From Neoaquamicrobium sediminum (GTDB taxonomy: Bacteria; Pseudomonadota; Alphaproteobacteria; Rhizobiales; Rhizobiaceae): 64,000 nt of DNA. Both the position numbers and the translations under genes were made by a program. Position 1 is the first letter of the stretch. Every line of letters begins with the position of its first letter. Below, one piece after another: positions 38,882-47,636 of this stretch. The stretch is taken from assembly GCF_013240295.1 (NCBI RefSeq), contig NZ_JABETK010000002.1:186001-250000 (forward strand), given 5' to 3'. The notes below the pieces were generated by a model, which saw only the letters and a list, made by a program, of their open reading frames with translations, searched no databases and had not been told where the DNA came from.

Positions 38882-39390
38882 TCACGGACGATGGTGGCCG
38901 ACTGGGCAATCGGCACACCGGGCCTGATCGCACAGACGACAGATTGCCAAGCCGCCGTGGAGGTCCGAGAACAGCGACGACAGGATGTTGTCCGCGGCCC
39001 GCTCCAGCACGACGCGATCGTCAGCCGACACTTTGCTCAGCAGCTCGGACACCGCCGCGTTCCGCAGACCTAGCAGCTTGGTCCGCTCCACCTGACCACG
39101 CGAGGTCAGCGAGACATGAACTACCCGGCGGTCAGAGGGCGACGGCGATTTCGCCACCAGGCCTTGCTCGCCTAGCCTCTCGACGACGCGAACTGCACCT
39201 GCATGCGAAAGCCGGAGAGTTTGCCGTACCTGGCCGATCGACATTCCTGGCGCGTGACCGATCGCGATCAAAGCCGCGGCCGTCTCGCCCCCGCATTGAA
39301 TGCTTCAGCGATCGCCAAGCGCACGCGGTCAGACACCGCTTGAGACAGCGCGCCAAAGATGTTGATCAAGCGATCCGAGGGGTCATCCAT
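38882..39390 (-). pseudogene. MarR-family regulator 2 with Cys-rich tail, frameshifted
   Basis: The start MDDPSDRLINIFGALSQAVS (ATG 39390) and the downstream frame from GETAAALIAIGHAPGMSIGQ join if one G is added to the GGGGG run at 39288-39292. The winged helix is visible (LRLSHAGAVRVVERLGEQGL). The C-terminus has a cysteine cluster, ICRLCDQARCADCP, matching the one in MarR3. The operator palindrome lies 20 bases upstream, and DUF417 and DUF6314 genes follow in the same operon. Confidence 0.78.
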
Positions 39391-39409
39391 CGCCGCGACT
39401 CACGCAATA

Positions 39410-39424
39410 TATGCGTCGCGCATA
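39410..39424. promoter_or_regulatory. Operator TATGCG-TCG-CGCATA of marR2 operon
   Basis: A perfect 15-bp palindrome. Read on the minus strand it runs into TATATT, a likely -10 box, 20 bases before the marR2 start. Confidence 0.7.
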
Positions 39425-39482
39425 CAATATCTGTGGGCCGGTGTCGAGCCTCGTGCCGGAGTACAAGCGTTCGCTGGAAGGC

Positions 39483-39779
39483 TTAGACGTCGTCGGTGCC
39501 TACCGGCCCACCTTCGCCCTCCATCCGATTGATCGCACGCACATCCTTGGCGTTGAACTTGAGCCTTACGCCGAGCCCTCCGCTATTGTCCTCGCTGATG
39601 AAAACCGCGCCGCCGCGTTCGAGCGCGTCCCGCAGCCGCGTCAAATCCGAGGCTGCAAACACGCTGGCGCCGGCTTCGAATTGAGCTAGCGCCTCTTCCT
39701 CCAAGCCTGCGATCTTGGCGACATGTGATCGCGGCCACTGAATGAGCGCTCTCGCTGCACGTGCTAGTGGCCCATTCAT
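39483..39779 (-). CDS. XRE-like helix-turn-helix protein downstream of gap
   Basis: The protein of about 98 residues resembles the short XRE regulators (LARAARALIQWPRSHVAKIA, GLEEEALAQFEAG), ending in GGAVFISEDNSGGLGVRLKF like the protein at 12316. The turn region is weakly conserved, so DNA binding is not certain. ATG 39779 fits the family start (MNGPLARAARA). It is 66 bases after the gap stop and probably in the same transcript. Confidence 0.7.
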   Translation of the reverse strand: MNGPLARAARALIQWPRSHVAKIAGLEEEALAQFEAGASVFAASDLTRLRDALERGGAVFISEDNSGGLGVRLKFNAKDVRAINRMEGEGGPVGTDDV

Positions 39780-39845
39780 GTTTAATGCCTCCGTTTCGCG
39801 AACGCATCCTGTCGCCAAGATACGACCTTTCCCGCAACCGATCCG

Positions 39846-40853
39846 CTAGATGAGCTTCGCCATCACCACGGCGACATCCGCCATGCGTGTCGCGAAGCTC
39901 CACTCGTTGTCGTACCAAGCAAGCACGCGAACCATCCGGCCATCGACGACATCGGTCTGGGGGAGCGCGACGATCGAGGATTCGGTCCGGTGGGTCAGAT
40001 CCACAGACACCAGAGGCTCTGTCGTGAATGCGAGCACCCCACTCATCGGACCACTCGCAGCCTGACGAATGGCGTCGTTCACTTCGTCGATCGTCACCTC
40101 CCGGGATGCGGAAATAGCGAGATCGACGACCGATACGTTCGGCGTTGGCACGCGGATTGACGAGCCATGGAGCTTGCCTTTCAGTTCTGGCAGCACGCGT
40201 CCGATTGCGTTCGCGGCTCCGGTCGAGGTTGGGATCATCGACAGCGCGGCTGCCCGTGCGCGGTAGAGATCCTTATGCACCGTATCCAGCGTCGGTTGGT
40301 CACCGGTATAGGCGTGAACCGTGGTCATGTAGCCCCGCTCAATGCCACATAGATCGTTCAGTATCTTCGCGACGGGCGCGAGGACATTCGTGGTGCATGA
40401 GCCATTCGATACGACGACATCTTCGGTTGTCAGCGTTTCGTGATTGACCTTGAAGACGATCGTCTTGTCTGCGCCCTCGCTGGGCGCGGAGACGAGCACG
40501 CGCTTTGCTCCTGCACGGATGTGCGATTCAGCCTTCTCCTTGGAGGTGAACAAACCCGTGCATTCGAGCGCCACGTCGACTCCAAGCTCGTTATGCGGAA
40601 GCTTTGATGGATCGCGCTCCGAAAACACTTTGATTTTACCGGACCCGATGTCGATCCAGTCTTCGCCGGTGGCTATCGATCCTTGAAAGGGGCCGTGAAC
40701 TGAATCGTACTTCAGGAGGTGCGCCAACGTAGCAACCGGCCCGAGGTCGTTGATCGCAACCACCTCGATGTCATCACGCCGTAGTTCGACGATCGACCGT
40801 AAGGCCAGTCGTCCGATCCGACCGAAACCGTTGATTGCGACCTTGACCGTCAT
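39846..40853 (-). CDS. gap: Glyceraldehyde-3-phosphate dehydrogenase, type I (accessory copy)
   Basis: The 335-residue enzyme oxidises glyceraldehyde-3-phosphate with NAD(P) in glycolysis. It shows the NAD-binding start VKVAINGFGRIGRLALRSIV, the active-site Cys in VVSNGSCTTNVLAPV (most relatives have SNASCTTN), and the sugar-phosphate motif SMIPTSTGAANAIGRVLPEL. A glycolytic gene is unusual cargo. GAPDH is a classic target of oxidants, so a stress-induced spare copy is a reasonable inference. It diverges from rpiA across a MarR-type operator. Confidence 0.95.
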   Translation of the reverse strand: MTVKVAINGFGRIGRLALRSIVELRRDDIEVVAINDLGPVATLAHLLKYDSVHGPFQGSIATGEDWIDIGSGKIKVFSERDPSKLPHNELGVDVALECTGLFTSKEKAESHIRAGAKRVLVSAPSEGADKTIVFKVNHETLTTEDVVVSNGSCTTNVLAPVAKILNDLCGIERGYMTTVHAYTGDQPTLDTVHKDLYRARAAALSMIPTSTGAANAIGRVLPELKGKLHGSSIRVPTPNVSVVDLAISASREVTIDEVNDAIRQAASGPMSGVLAFTTEPLVSVDLTHRTESSIVALPQTDVVDGRMVRVLAWYDNEWSFATRMADVAVVMAKLI

Positions 40854-40971
40854 GCCTGTGTCCCCTGGTTCGCCGAACTGGCTACGGCATACGCACTTCG
40901 CTCAGTGCCGCCTGGCACGCGGTGGTCGTCTCCAGCAGCGAAAGCTTGCCGATCAGACCATCCTCATTATG

Positions 40972-40986
40972 TATGCGCCACGCATA
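40972..40986. promoter_or_regulatory. Operator TATGCG-CCA-CGCATA between gap and rpiA
   Basis: A perfect 15-bp palindrome in the divergent gap/rpiA intergenic region. On the minus strand it is followed by CATAAT, a likely -10 box for gap. Confidence 0.68.
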
Positions 40987-41110
40987 GACCTATCCGTCTG
41001 TTGGCTGCAGGTCAACGAGGCAATGTCGGCATGGAGGATTAGGTTTGCGCCGCCCGGTTTCACAATCGACCTGGTGAAGGCACGCATACCGGCGAGATGA
41101 AGTGGCGTTG

Positions 41111-41812
41111 ATGTTTACCCAAGAAGAAGAGAGGAGGCTGGCTGCGGCTAGAGCAGTCGACGAGATCGAAGACGGCATGTTCGTTGGCCTTGGGACCGGA
41201 AGCACAACAGCCTATGCCATTAAGAGCCTGAGCGACCGCATTCGGCAGGGCCTTCGCATCACCGCTGTCGCCACCTCCCGAGCGACCGAAATGTTGGCTC
41301 GTCGTCTCGCGGTGCCGCTCGTTCCTTTTGAGCAGTTCAGTTCGATAGACCTCACGATCGACGGCGCTGACGAGATCGACTGCCACTTTCAGGCGATCAA
41401 AGGCGGCGGCGGCGCCTTGCTCCGAGAGAAGGTCGTGGCCGCCGCTTCTAGCCGGATGATCGTGATCGTAGACGCTAGCAAAGTCGTTCAACGACTCGGC
41501 GGGTTTCCTTTGGCGGTCGAAGTCGTGCCCTTCGCGAGCGAGTTCGTTCGAACGCATCTTGCCAACCTCGGAGCCAGTGTGACGCTTCGCTCGGTCGGCG
41601 GAGAACCATTCATCACAGACCAGAGCAATCACATCTTGGATGCAGCCTTCGGCAAGGCCCTTAGGCCGATCGAGATCGCCGGAGCGATCGATGCCATCCC
41701 CGGCGTAATGGAGCACGGCTTGTTTCTCAGCGAGATTGACACTGTGGTGGTCGGACGCGGTGAGACGGTCGAGGTGCATCTCAGAGAGCAAGCCCCCGGA
41801 TCCCTCCGTTAG
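41111..41812 (+). CDS. rpiA: Ribose-5-phosphate isomerase A
   Basis: The protein of about 233 residues interconverts ribose-5- and ribulose-5-phosphate in the pentose phosphate pathway. Family motifs are clear: MFVGLGTGSTTAYAIKSLSD (phosphate loop), DLTIDGADEIDCHFQAIKGG (catalytic Asp region), and GGALLREKVVAAASSRMIVI with the catalytic Glu and Lys. ATG 41111 is used; GTG 41102 is possible. Induction together with gap would help carbon flow and NADPH supply under oxidant stress; this is inference from the shared operator. Confidence 0.93.
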   Translation: MFTQEEERRLAAARAVDEIEDGMFVGLGTGSTTAYAIKSLSDRIRQGLRITAVATSRATEMLARRLAVPLVPFEQFSSIDLTIDGADEIDCHFQAIKGGGGALLREKVVAAASSRMIVIVDASKVVQRLGGFPLAVEVVPFASEFVRTHLANLGASVTLRSVGGEPFITDQSNHILDAAFGKALRPIEIAGAIDAIPGVMEHGLFLSEIDTVVVGRGETVEVHLREQAPGSLR

Positions 41813-41834
41813 GTGCCGACGAGGGGTGGCACCT
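41811..41834 (+). terminator. Terminator-like hairpin after rpiA
   Basis: AGGTGCC and GGCACCT form a perfect 7-bp stem over a 10-base loop at the rpiA stop. There is no U run, so termination strength is uncertain. Confidence 0.4.
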
Positions 41835-42050
41835 GGCGCAGGCGTGATGTGATTCGGCCGTCGGGCAGCCAAAATCACGACAGCCCACCCCGATCTATAG
41901 CCGCCAGGTATCGCCATTTTGTGTGTCCCGACGATCGAAGTCCTGTATTCCAATCGTCCGCGCCATCCGCAGCATATCCTAAGCCACTGTAAAGGCGCAC
42001 CTTTCGGCTTGCCAGAATCCCCCGGCGCCGCAGGGGTATGGCTTGCTGTC

Positions 42051-42065
42051 TATGCTTCGCGCACA
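42051..42065. promoter_or_regulatory. Degenerate MarR operator in front of marR3
   Basis: TATGCT-TCG-CGCACA matches the TATGCG-N3-CGCATA palindrome with two mismatches and lies 13 bases before the marR3 start, the same layout as at marR1 and marR2. Confidence 0.5.
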
Positions 42066-42078
42066 TATAGATGGGGCA

Positions 42079-42618
42079 ATGGATGGACCTCGAGATCGAA
42101 ATATCTTCGGGGCGTTCGCACTCATGATCAGCGACGACATCGTTCGCGCTAGTTCATCGCGGGCGCCAGAAGCTGGACCCGCCGCCTCGGCGCTTGCGTT
42201 GATTGCCCATAAGCCAGGGCTATCGATCCGCATGCTGTCAGTTGGGGTGGGACTTTCCCATGCCGCGACCGTCCGCTTGGTGGACCGTTTGTCGACGGAG
42301 GGATTGGTCGAGCGGCGTGAGCATTCGACTGACGGGCGCACGCGGTCCCTCCATCTTACAGAGGCTGGCAAGGTCGCGAGCGATGCGGTCCTGGCCTCGC
42401 GAGACAAGGTGATCGCTGAGGGACTATCGATCCTCACCCCTACCGAGTTGGACGCTCTTTATAGCATTGCTGAACGCGTGCTGCGCGATCGCCTGGAAAA
42501 CCTCGAGCATTCCTACCGCATCTGCCGCTTGTGCTGTTACGAGGGCTGCACGAATTGCCCGATCGATGCCGAGTTGCACGAGCGCGGCGTAGACCGCGAG
42601 AACGGCGGCGAGGCTTAG
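42079..42618 (+). CDS. MarR-family regulator 3 with Cys-rich tail
   Basis: The 179-residue protein has the MarR winged helix (LSIRMLSVGVGLSHAATVRL, VDRLSTEGLVERREHSTDGR). A C-terminal cluster of five cysteines follows (YRICRLCCYEGCTNCPIDAE) that could sense oxidants or bind metal. ATG 42079 is chosen because the open frame upstream runs through the operator. It converges on a ZIP transporter gene. The same cluster occurs in MarR2. Confidence 0.87.
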   Translation: MDGPRDRNIFGAFALMISDDIVRASSSRAPEAGPAASALALIAHKPGLSIRMLSVGVGLSHAATVRLVDRLSTEGLVERREHSTDGRTRSLHLTEAGKVASDAVLASRDKVIAEGLSILTPTELDALYSIAERVLRDRLENLEHSYRICRLCCYEGCTNCPIDAELHERGVDRENGGEA

Positions 42619-42638
42619 AGCTCCGGAAGTCGCAGGTT

Positions 42639-43400
42639 TCAGTGTTGAGCGATGAGATACGCCGCCAGAAACCCCACGACCGTGATCAGGCCTATGAACG
42701 GCGGCGCCTTCTCGAAAGCTTCGGGAATCATAGCCTCCGCCAGCATCGCGATGACCGCGCCGGCTGCGAACGACAGAATGGCAGGGGCTTGAGTGGACGC
42801 CGAGCCGAGCAGAAGGTTTCCCGTACCGGCGGCGATGCAGACAAGTAGCGGAATACCGATCCAGACCGCGTAGATATAGCTTCGCGATCGGCCCGCGACC
42901 TTCATTCCGGAAGTGCTCGATAGACCCTGTGGCACATTAGCCAAAAAGAAGCCTGCCACTACTGCAAGGCTGATCCTGCCTCCACCAGCCACGGACATCC
43001 CAATCACGAGGGCCTCTGGAATGCCGTCGAGGACGCTGCCAAGCGCAATCGCAGCACCGCTACCGCGGTGCTCCTGTTCAGTGGCCTGCTCGGTGCATTC
43101 ACCGCATCGCTTTCGATGCTTCGCGCCCCTGCGAGAGAGAAACCAGTTTGTGCCGCTGAAGATTGCGGCCCCTGCGAGCAGCGCAAAGATCGCTAAGGGT
43201 CCCAGGCCAGCCGACACGCGATCACCGATGAGTTCGGTAGCGACCACGGCAATCAACACACCACCACCGAAGCCCATCACCGCTGAGATCATGCGGTGAG
43301 TGAGTCGCCCGTACAGCACGTCCGCAAGAACCGCCCCCACCAGAAGTCCGCTTCCTGACAAAAGCCCCCACAAGCCGGCGATTACGTATTCGGGTATCAT
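42639..43400 (-). CDS. ZIP-family metal transporter
   Basis: The 253-residue protein has about eight membrane helices and the ZIP signature with metal-binding residues in helix 4 (IALGSVLDGIPEALVIGMSV) and helix 5 (VVAGFFLANVPQGLSSTSGM). A Cys/His/Glu-rich loop (KHRKRCGECTEQATEQEHRG) sits between helices 3 and 4. It would move zinc or another divalent metal. It lies at the end of the minus-strand osmC-msrA cluster, 76 bases after msrA. Confidence 0.85.
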   Translation of the reverse strand: MIPEYVIAGLWGLLSGSGLLVGAVLADVLYGRLTHRMISAVMGFGGGVLIAVVATELIGDRVSAGLGPLAIFALLAGAAIFSGTNWFLSRRGAKHRKRCGECTEQATEQEHRGSGAAIALGSVLDGIPEALVIGMSVAGGGRISLAVVAGFFLANVPQGLSSTSGMKVAGRSRSYIYAVWIGIPLLVCIAAGTGNLLLGSASTQAPAILSFAAGAVIAMLAEAMIPEAFEKAPPFIGLITVVGFLAAYLIAQH

Positions 43401-43476
43401 CGCAAGAACCCGGCTGACCTAGCGACGCGGGGCGAGCGCCTTAGCGTCCGTATCGTTGATGACCGTCCCTGCGTGC

Positions 43477-44013
43477 TCATCGTTTCGCTCGGTCCAATCG
43501 CCAGGCCGGTCGCTCGAAGTGGCAGCTATAGCCGCCGGGTCGACGCTGGAGGTACTTCTGATGCTCTGGCTCGGCCTCCCAGAACGGCTCTTCCGGGTTG
43601 ATCTCGGATACGACAGGTCCCGGCCAGCGCCCCGACGCTTCGATCTCGGCGATTGTCTCCAGAGCAACGTCCATCTGCTTCTCAGACGTGTAGAAAATCG
43701 CGGACCGATAGCTTGGTCCGACGTCGTTACCTTGTTGCTCGTATGTCGTCGGATCGTGGATTTGGAAGAAGAGTTCCAGGAGAGCACGATATGTCAGTAT
43801 CGAAGGATCAAACGTGACCTCCACCGCTTCCGCATGACCATGGTGTCTCGTGTAAGTCGGGTCCGGCATTTCGCCGCCGATGTAGCCGACACGCGTCGTC
43901 ACGACGCCCTTCGCGCGGCGAAGTAAATCTTCGAGGCCCCAGAAACACCCACCCGCAAGTATCGCTCGCTCGGTTCGCGTCGGCGTCTGGTCAGTAGTGG
44001 GCAGACTCTGCAT
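43477..44013 (-). CDS. msrA: Peptide methionine sulfoxide reductase MsrA (first copy)
   Basis: The 178-residue enzyme reduces the S-form of methionine sulfoxide in proteins. The catalytic motif is [20 protein letters not shown], followed by [20 protein letters not shown] and [21 protein letters not shown] second Cys (YSCHF) could form the resolving disulfide. ATG 44013 fits the family N-terminus. It is 28 bases downstream of the hydrolase-OsmC gene and probably in its operon. Confidence 0.95.
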   Translation of the reverse strand: MQSLPTTDQTPTRTERAILAGGCFWGLEDLLRRAKGVVTTRVGYIGGEMPDPTYTRHHGHAEAVEVTFDPSILTYRALLELFFQIHDPTTYEQQGNDVGPSYRSAIFYTSEKQMDVALETIAEIEASGRWPGPVVSEINPEEPFWEAEPEHQKYLQRRPGGYSCHFERPAWRLDRAKR

Positions 44014-44041
44014 TCGATCAACCTCCGCTCTGTGCACCACA

Positions 44042-45268
44042 TCAGTTCGCCGGCGCCGCACCTGCAGGCTGCGCATCGCTCGAAAGTTCGGTCTGCACAT
44101 CCGAGCCTCGGACGAGTGTCAGGTCGACCGGACACCGATCCGCGATTTCCAGAATGCGCGCCCGCTGTTCATCGCTGAGCGGCCCATCGAGAGAGACGGT
44201 GCGCGTGAAGCGGTCGGGAGGCATCATGTCCGCCACTTTCTCGTGTCGCACGGTCGTCGTCGCTCGCTCCAGCGGGAAGCCTTTGCGGTTCGCGTAAAGA
44301 CGCATTGTCATCACCGTGCAGGCGGCCAGTCCGGCCGACACCAGTTCGTAAGGAGACAGGCCGCTGCCGAGACCTCCGACCGATTCTGGTTCATCGGCGA
44401 ACAGCGTGTGCTCGCCACTACGGACCGTGAGTTGGAACTTCCCCGCCAACGTTTCCGACGCCACGACTCCATTCGCTAACTCGACTTGCGGAAGGTCCGC
44501 CGCGAGCGGCGGCAGGAAGCGGCTTGCCCACGCTGCGACCATAGCTGAGGCGTAGTTCGCATCTTCGACATCGGTGAGAAGGTGATCGGCCGTGTCGAGC
44601 GAAACAAAGCTCTTGGGATGGCGCGACGCGACGAAGATGCGCGAGGCGTGCTCGATACCCACGACTTGATCCACCGGTGAATGCATCACAAGCACCGGAC
44701 GTCGAAGGGCAGCGATAGACCTCTCGATGTCCACTTCGTCGACCGTTTCAAGGAAACTGCGGCGGATCAGGAAGGGCCTGCCAGCAATCTCCACCGATGC
44801 CTCGCCCTCGCTCGCTATCGCGTCTAGGTCGGCAGGTTGAAAGACGCGCAATATATGCTGAAGATCAGCCGGGGCGCCGATCGTCACTACCGCTGCGATA
44901 TCCGGCAAGTCGGCGGCGGCTACGATCGCAGCCGTGCCGCCCAGGCTGTGTCCGACAAGGAGGGAGGGGGCCTTACCGGCGACAGCCATGGCCTCCGCGG
45001 CGGCCTTAAGATCATCGACGTCGGAAGCGAAGCTTATCGCTTCATCCGCAGAACTCTCGATCCCGGTGCCGGCGAAGTCGAACCGCAAGACGCCGATGCC
45101 AGCCCGCGAGAGGGCGCGTGCGATGTACACGGCGGCGCGGCTGTCTTTCCCGCAAGTGAAGCAATGGGCGAAAATAGCCCAGCCGCGAGGCGTACCTTCG
45201 GGCGCCTCCAAATACCCGGCTAGATCAGAGCCTCCACCACCGGGAAACGTGAACGGTCTTCCTGTCAT
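44042..45268 (-). CDS. Bifunctional alpha/beta hydrolase - OsmC fusion
   Basis: The 408-residue fusion has an N-terminal alpha/beta hydrolase ([20 protein letters not shown]; nucleophile elbow [20 protein letters not shown]; late [14 protein letters not shown]). The C-terminal OsmC domain has its two peroxidatic/resolving Cys positions ([37 protein letters not shown]). OsmC proteins remove organic hydroperoxides. Two MarR-type operators lie upstream, one overlapping a TATAAT box facing this gene. ATG 45268 matches the family start. Confidence 0.92.
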   Translation of the reverse strand: MTGRPFTFPGGGGSDLAGYLEAPEGTPRGWAIFAHCFTCGKDSRAAVYIARALSRAGIGVLRFDFAGTGIESSADEAISFASDVDDLKAAAEAMAVAGKAPSLLVGHSLGGTAAIVAAADLPDIAAVVTIGAPADLQHILRVFQPADLDAIASEGEASVEIAGRPFLIRRSFLETVDEVDIERSIAALRRPVLVMHSPVDQVVGIEHASRIFVASRHPKSFVSLDTADHLLTDVEDANYASAMVAAWASRFLPPLAADLPQVELANGVVASETLAGKFQLTVRSGEHTLFADEPESVGGLGSGLSPYELVSAGLAACTVMTMRLYANRKGFPLERATTTVRHEKVADMMPPDRFTRTVSLDGPLSDEQRARILEIADRCPVDLTLVRGSDVQTELSSDAQPAGAAPAN

Positions 45269-45371
45269 AAGCGTCGAGCCTCCCACGGCGACTTAGTGGG
45301 TGCACCGGAACCCTTGGGCCCTGGCGGAAGCGCCATCAGGCCCGGACTAGCCGTCCAAGACATTCTTTTTA

Positions 45372-45426
45372 TATGCGTGGCGCATATAGACAAGCCCCTA
45401 AAGCGTGATTATATGCGTCGCGCATA
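45372..45426. promoter_or_regulatory. Paired MarR operators between osmC and lysR
   Basis: Two perfect palindromes, TATGCG-TGG-CGCATA (45372-45386) and TATGCG-TCG-CGCATA (45412-45426), are exactly 40 bp apart, close to four helical turns. On the minus strand the second runs into TATAAT and the first into ATATAA. The pair could control both divergent genes and bind two dimers side by side. Confidence 0.75.
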
Positions 45427-45493
45427 CTTCTGGTGGCGGTCGAAAAGACCGGTCCTGAAGCGGCATCATTCACGGCGTGCAGGCCGAAGGGCT

Positions 45494-46369
45494 ATGGAAC
45501 TCAATCAGGTCAGCTATTTCATCAACTTGGCCGAGACGCTGAATTTTACAGCAGCGGCGCGGTTGAGCGGTGTGTCCCAGCCAAGCCTGACACGCGCGAT
45601 CCGCCGCTTGGAGGAAGAGCTCGGCGGTCCGCTCATTTATCGCGATGGGAAGAACAGCCGTCTCACCGGCCTTGGCCAGGACGTGGAGGCTGAGTTTCGG
45701 CGCATGTTAGTCGCGATGAAAAGTGTTCGGCATCATTCTGAAAACTGGGCCATGGGGAGGCACCGGGTGCTGGACGTCGCCGTCGCCCCGACCGTCGGGC
45801 CGAAGCTTTTTACAGCCTTCTTCGAAAGCGCGTTGGCAGAAGTGCCATCGATCGAGATCAAGATGCATTCGCTCGGGGCGAGTGAAGACACATCGGAGGT
45901 GCTGTCGGGCAAGTATCACGCATGCATCCTGCCGCGCGAGACGCGGCCGGACCGCAAGCTTGATGTGCGACCTCTGTTCCGTGAGCGCTTCGTACTCGGC
46001 TGTTCCGCGAAACACCCGCTCGCGGCGAGCGATATCGTGCGAGGCGAGGACTTGTTGGAGTTCCCGTTCGTTGATCGTCTGAAGTGTGAGTTTCGCGAGC
46101 AGATCCTAGACCATTTCGCACGACGGGAGGTACTGATGCGGCCGCGCTTCCGGTCCGATCGTGACGATTGGGTGCAACGGGTCGTCGCAGACGGCGAGGC
46201 CATATGCATCCTTCCGGAGCGGTCGGCTACAGCCCAAGGTTTGGTTACGCGTCCGATCGATGGGTTTGTCCTCGAGCGAGAGGTCGTGATCGCGACGGTC
46301 TCTGGCTCCACGGCGCCGGTTGAGATCAGGAAGATCGCGCAGATGGCGGCCAGATACGCGTGGAACTGA
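45494..46369 (+). CDS. LysR-family regulator next to msr genes
   Basis: The 291-residue protein has the LysR helix-turn-helix (MELNQVSYFINLAETLNFTA, AARLSGVSQPSLTRAIRRLE) and an effector domain with two or three Cys (FVLGCSAKHPLA; RLKCEFREQILDHFARREVL; AICILPERS). In OxyR-like LysR proteins such Cys sense oxidants, but the spacing here is not that of OxyR. It lies between the MarR operators and the msrB promoter and is the best candidate to bind the two-part box at 46389-46450. ATG 45494 is the family start. Confidence 0.88.
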   Translation: MELNQVSYFINLAETLNFTAAARLSGVSQPSLTRAIRRLEEELGGPLIYRDGKNSRLTGLGQDVEAEFRRMLVAMKSVRHHSENWAMGRHRVLDVAVAPTVGPKLFTAFFESALAEVPSIEIKMHSLGASEDTSEVLSGKYHACILPRETRPDRKLDVRPLFRERFVLGCSAKHPLAASDIVRGEDLLEFPFVDRLKCEFREQILDHFARREVLMRPRFRSDRDDWVQRVVADGEAICILPERSATAQGLVTRPIDGFVLEREVVIATVSGSTAPVEIRKIAQMAARYAWN

Positions 46370-46372
46370 ACG

Positions 46373-46450
46373 CCGCTGATCACAGCGGAGCTATCGAAAC
46401 TATACGCACAGCGTATTGGATAAATATAATTGGCACTGCGATAGTCGAGG
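46373..46450. promoter_or_regulatory. lysR end hairpin and two-part box upstream of msrB
   Basis: CCGCTG-ATCA-CAGCGG (46373-46388) is a perfect hairpin after lysR. Directly after it come AGCTATCGAAACTATA (46389-46404) and ATAGTCGAGG (46441-46450). Both blocks recur at 55119 and 55172 with almost identical spacing (52 versus 53 bp). CTAT-N7-ATAG-like symmetry fits a LysR site. A further repeat ATACGC-ACA-GCGTAT lies at 46402-46416. Confidence 0.6.
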
Positions 46451-46517
46451 TGACCGTCAAGCAAGATAAGATGTCCGTAATGTGCCTTGGCCCTGAAACC
46501 AAGTATTGGAGACGATC

Positions 46518-46961
46518 ATGAAGTTTGAAAAGTCTCAGGCAGCGATCGACCGCCTGACCCCCGAGCAACGCCGGATCACCCAGGAAGACGGCACGGAGCG
46601 AGCCTTCACCGGTGAATACAACGATAACAAAGAACCGGGCATCTACGTCGATGTCGTGTCCGGAGAGCCGCTTTTCGCATCGACGGACAAGTTCGAGTCG
46701 AAATCCGGCTGGCCCAGCTTCACCAAGCCCATCGTCCCCGCGCACGTGAACGAGGTGCGGGACAGTTCGCACGGCATGGTCCGGACGGAAGTTCGATCGG
46801 TCCATGGCGACAGCCATCTCGGCCACGTGTTCCCCGACGGTCCGGCCGACCGTGGCGGACTACGCTATTGCATTAACTCGGCCGCCCTTCGCTTCATCCC
46901 GCGCGATGAGATGGAAGCCGAGGGCTACGGCGAATATCTCGATCAGGTGGAGGAGGCGTAA
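46518..46961 (+). CDS. msrB: Peptide methionine sulfoxide reductase MsrB
   Basis: The 147-residue enzyme reduces the R-form of methionine sulfoxide. The core motifs are present: [40 protein letters not shown], and the catalytic Cys in [13 protein letters not shown]. It has only this one Cys. The two CxxC zinc pairs found in many MsrB proteins are absent ([17 protein letters not shown]), as is the usual resolving Cys. GGAGA stands seven bases before ATG 46518. Confidence 0.95.
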   Translation: MKFEKSQAAIDRLTPEQRRITQEDGTERAFTGEYNDNKEPGIYVDVVSGEPLFASTDKFESKSGWPSFTKPIVPAHVNEVRDSSHGMVRTEVRSVHGDSHLGHVFPDGPADRGGLRYCINSAALRFIPRDEMEAEGYGEYLDQVEEA

Positions 46962-46962
46962 C

Positions 46963-47502
46963 ATGCATCAGCGCGCTGTTCTCGCAGGCGGATGTTTTTG
47001 GGGCATGCAGGATCTGATCCGCAAGCAGCCCGGCATCGTGTCGACCCGCGTCGGATACACCGGTGGCGACGTCCCGAACGCCACCTATCGCAATCACGGT
47101 ACTCACGCTGAAGGGATCGAGATCATTTTCGACCCGGCAGCGACAAGTTACCGTAACATCCTGGAATACTTCTTCCAGATCCACGACCCGACGACGAAAG
47201 ATCGGCAAGGCAACGATCGCGGCCTCTCCTATCGATCCGGCATCTACTATGTGGACGATGAGCAGAAACGGGTCGCCGAGGAGACGATCGCCGACGTCGA
47301 CGCCTCCGGACTGTGGGACGGCAAAGTCGTCACCGAAGTCGAGCCTGTCGGCGATTTCTGGGAAGCGGAGCCGGAGCACCAAGACTATCTCGAGAAGCGC
47401 CCGGGCGGTTACACGTGCCATTTCCCGCGCGCGAATTGGGTGCTCCCCAAGCGTCAAGACGCTGATGCTACCCAGCCTACCACCGGAGCGGCAGCAGAAT
47501 AG
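46963..47502 (+). CDS. msrA: Peptide methionine sulfoxide reductase MsrA (second copy)
   Basis: The 179-residue enzyme carries the catalytic motif [20 protein letters not shown], then [20 protein letters not shown] and [20 protein letters not shown] with a second Cys (YTCHF). It starts one base after the msrB stop, so both Msr activities are co-produced under the two-part box promoter. It is a clear paralogue of the copy at 43477. Confidence 0.95.
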   Translation: MHQRAVLAGGCFWGMQDLIRKQPGIVSTRVGYTGGDVPNATYRNHGTHAEGIEIIFDPAATSYRNILEYFFQIHDPTTKDRQGNDRGLSYRSGIYYVDDEQKRVAEETIADVDASGLWDGKVVTEVEPVGDFWEAEPEHQDYLEKRPGGYTCHFPRANWVLPKRQDADATQPTTGAAAE

Positions 47503-47546
47503 CTGCAGCGCCTATCGCGACATAGCGCTCTGCATCGCAAGCAATG

Positions 47547-47605
47547 GGACCGCATCGGCGAACGATGCGGTCCTCGTACGGCCCCTCAAGCGGTCATGCC
47601 GCTTG
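47547..47605 (+). terminator. Double hairpin between msrA and GST genes
   Basis: A perfect 10-bp stem GGACCGCATC / GATGCGGTCC with a 7-base loop (47547-47573) is followed by CAAGCGG-TCATG-CCGCTTG (47587-47605). No U run follows. The pair probably ends the msrBA transcript or slows polymerase. Confidence 0.55.
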
Positions 47606-47636
47606 CCGGCCATCGATTTGGTAGGATTGCCCCAGC

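Noticed and set aside
45296..45493. Longer LysR start at 45296
   Set aside because: It would run through both MarR palindromes, and the LysR family start is plainly MELNQVSYF at 45494.
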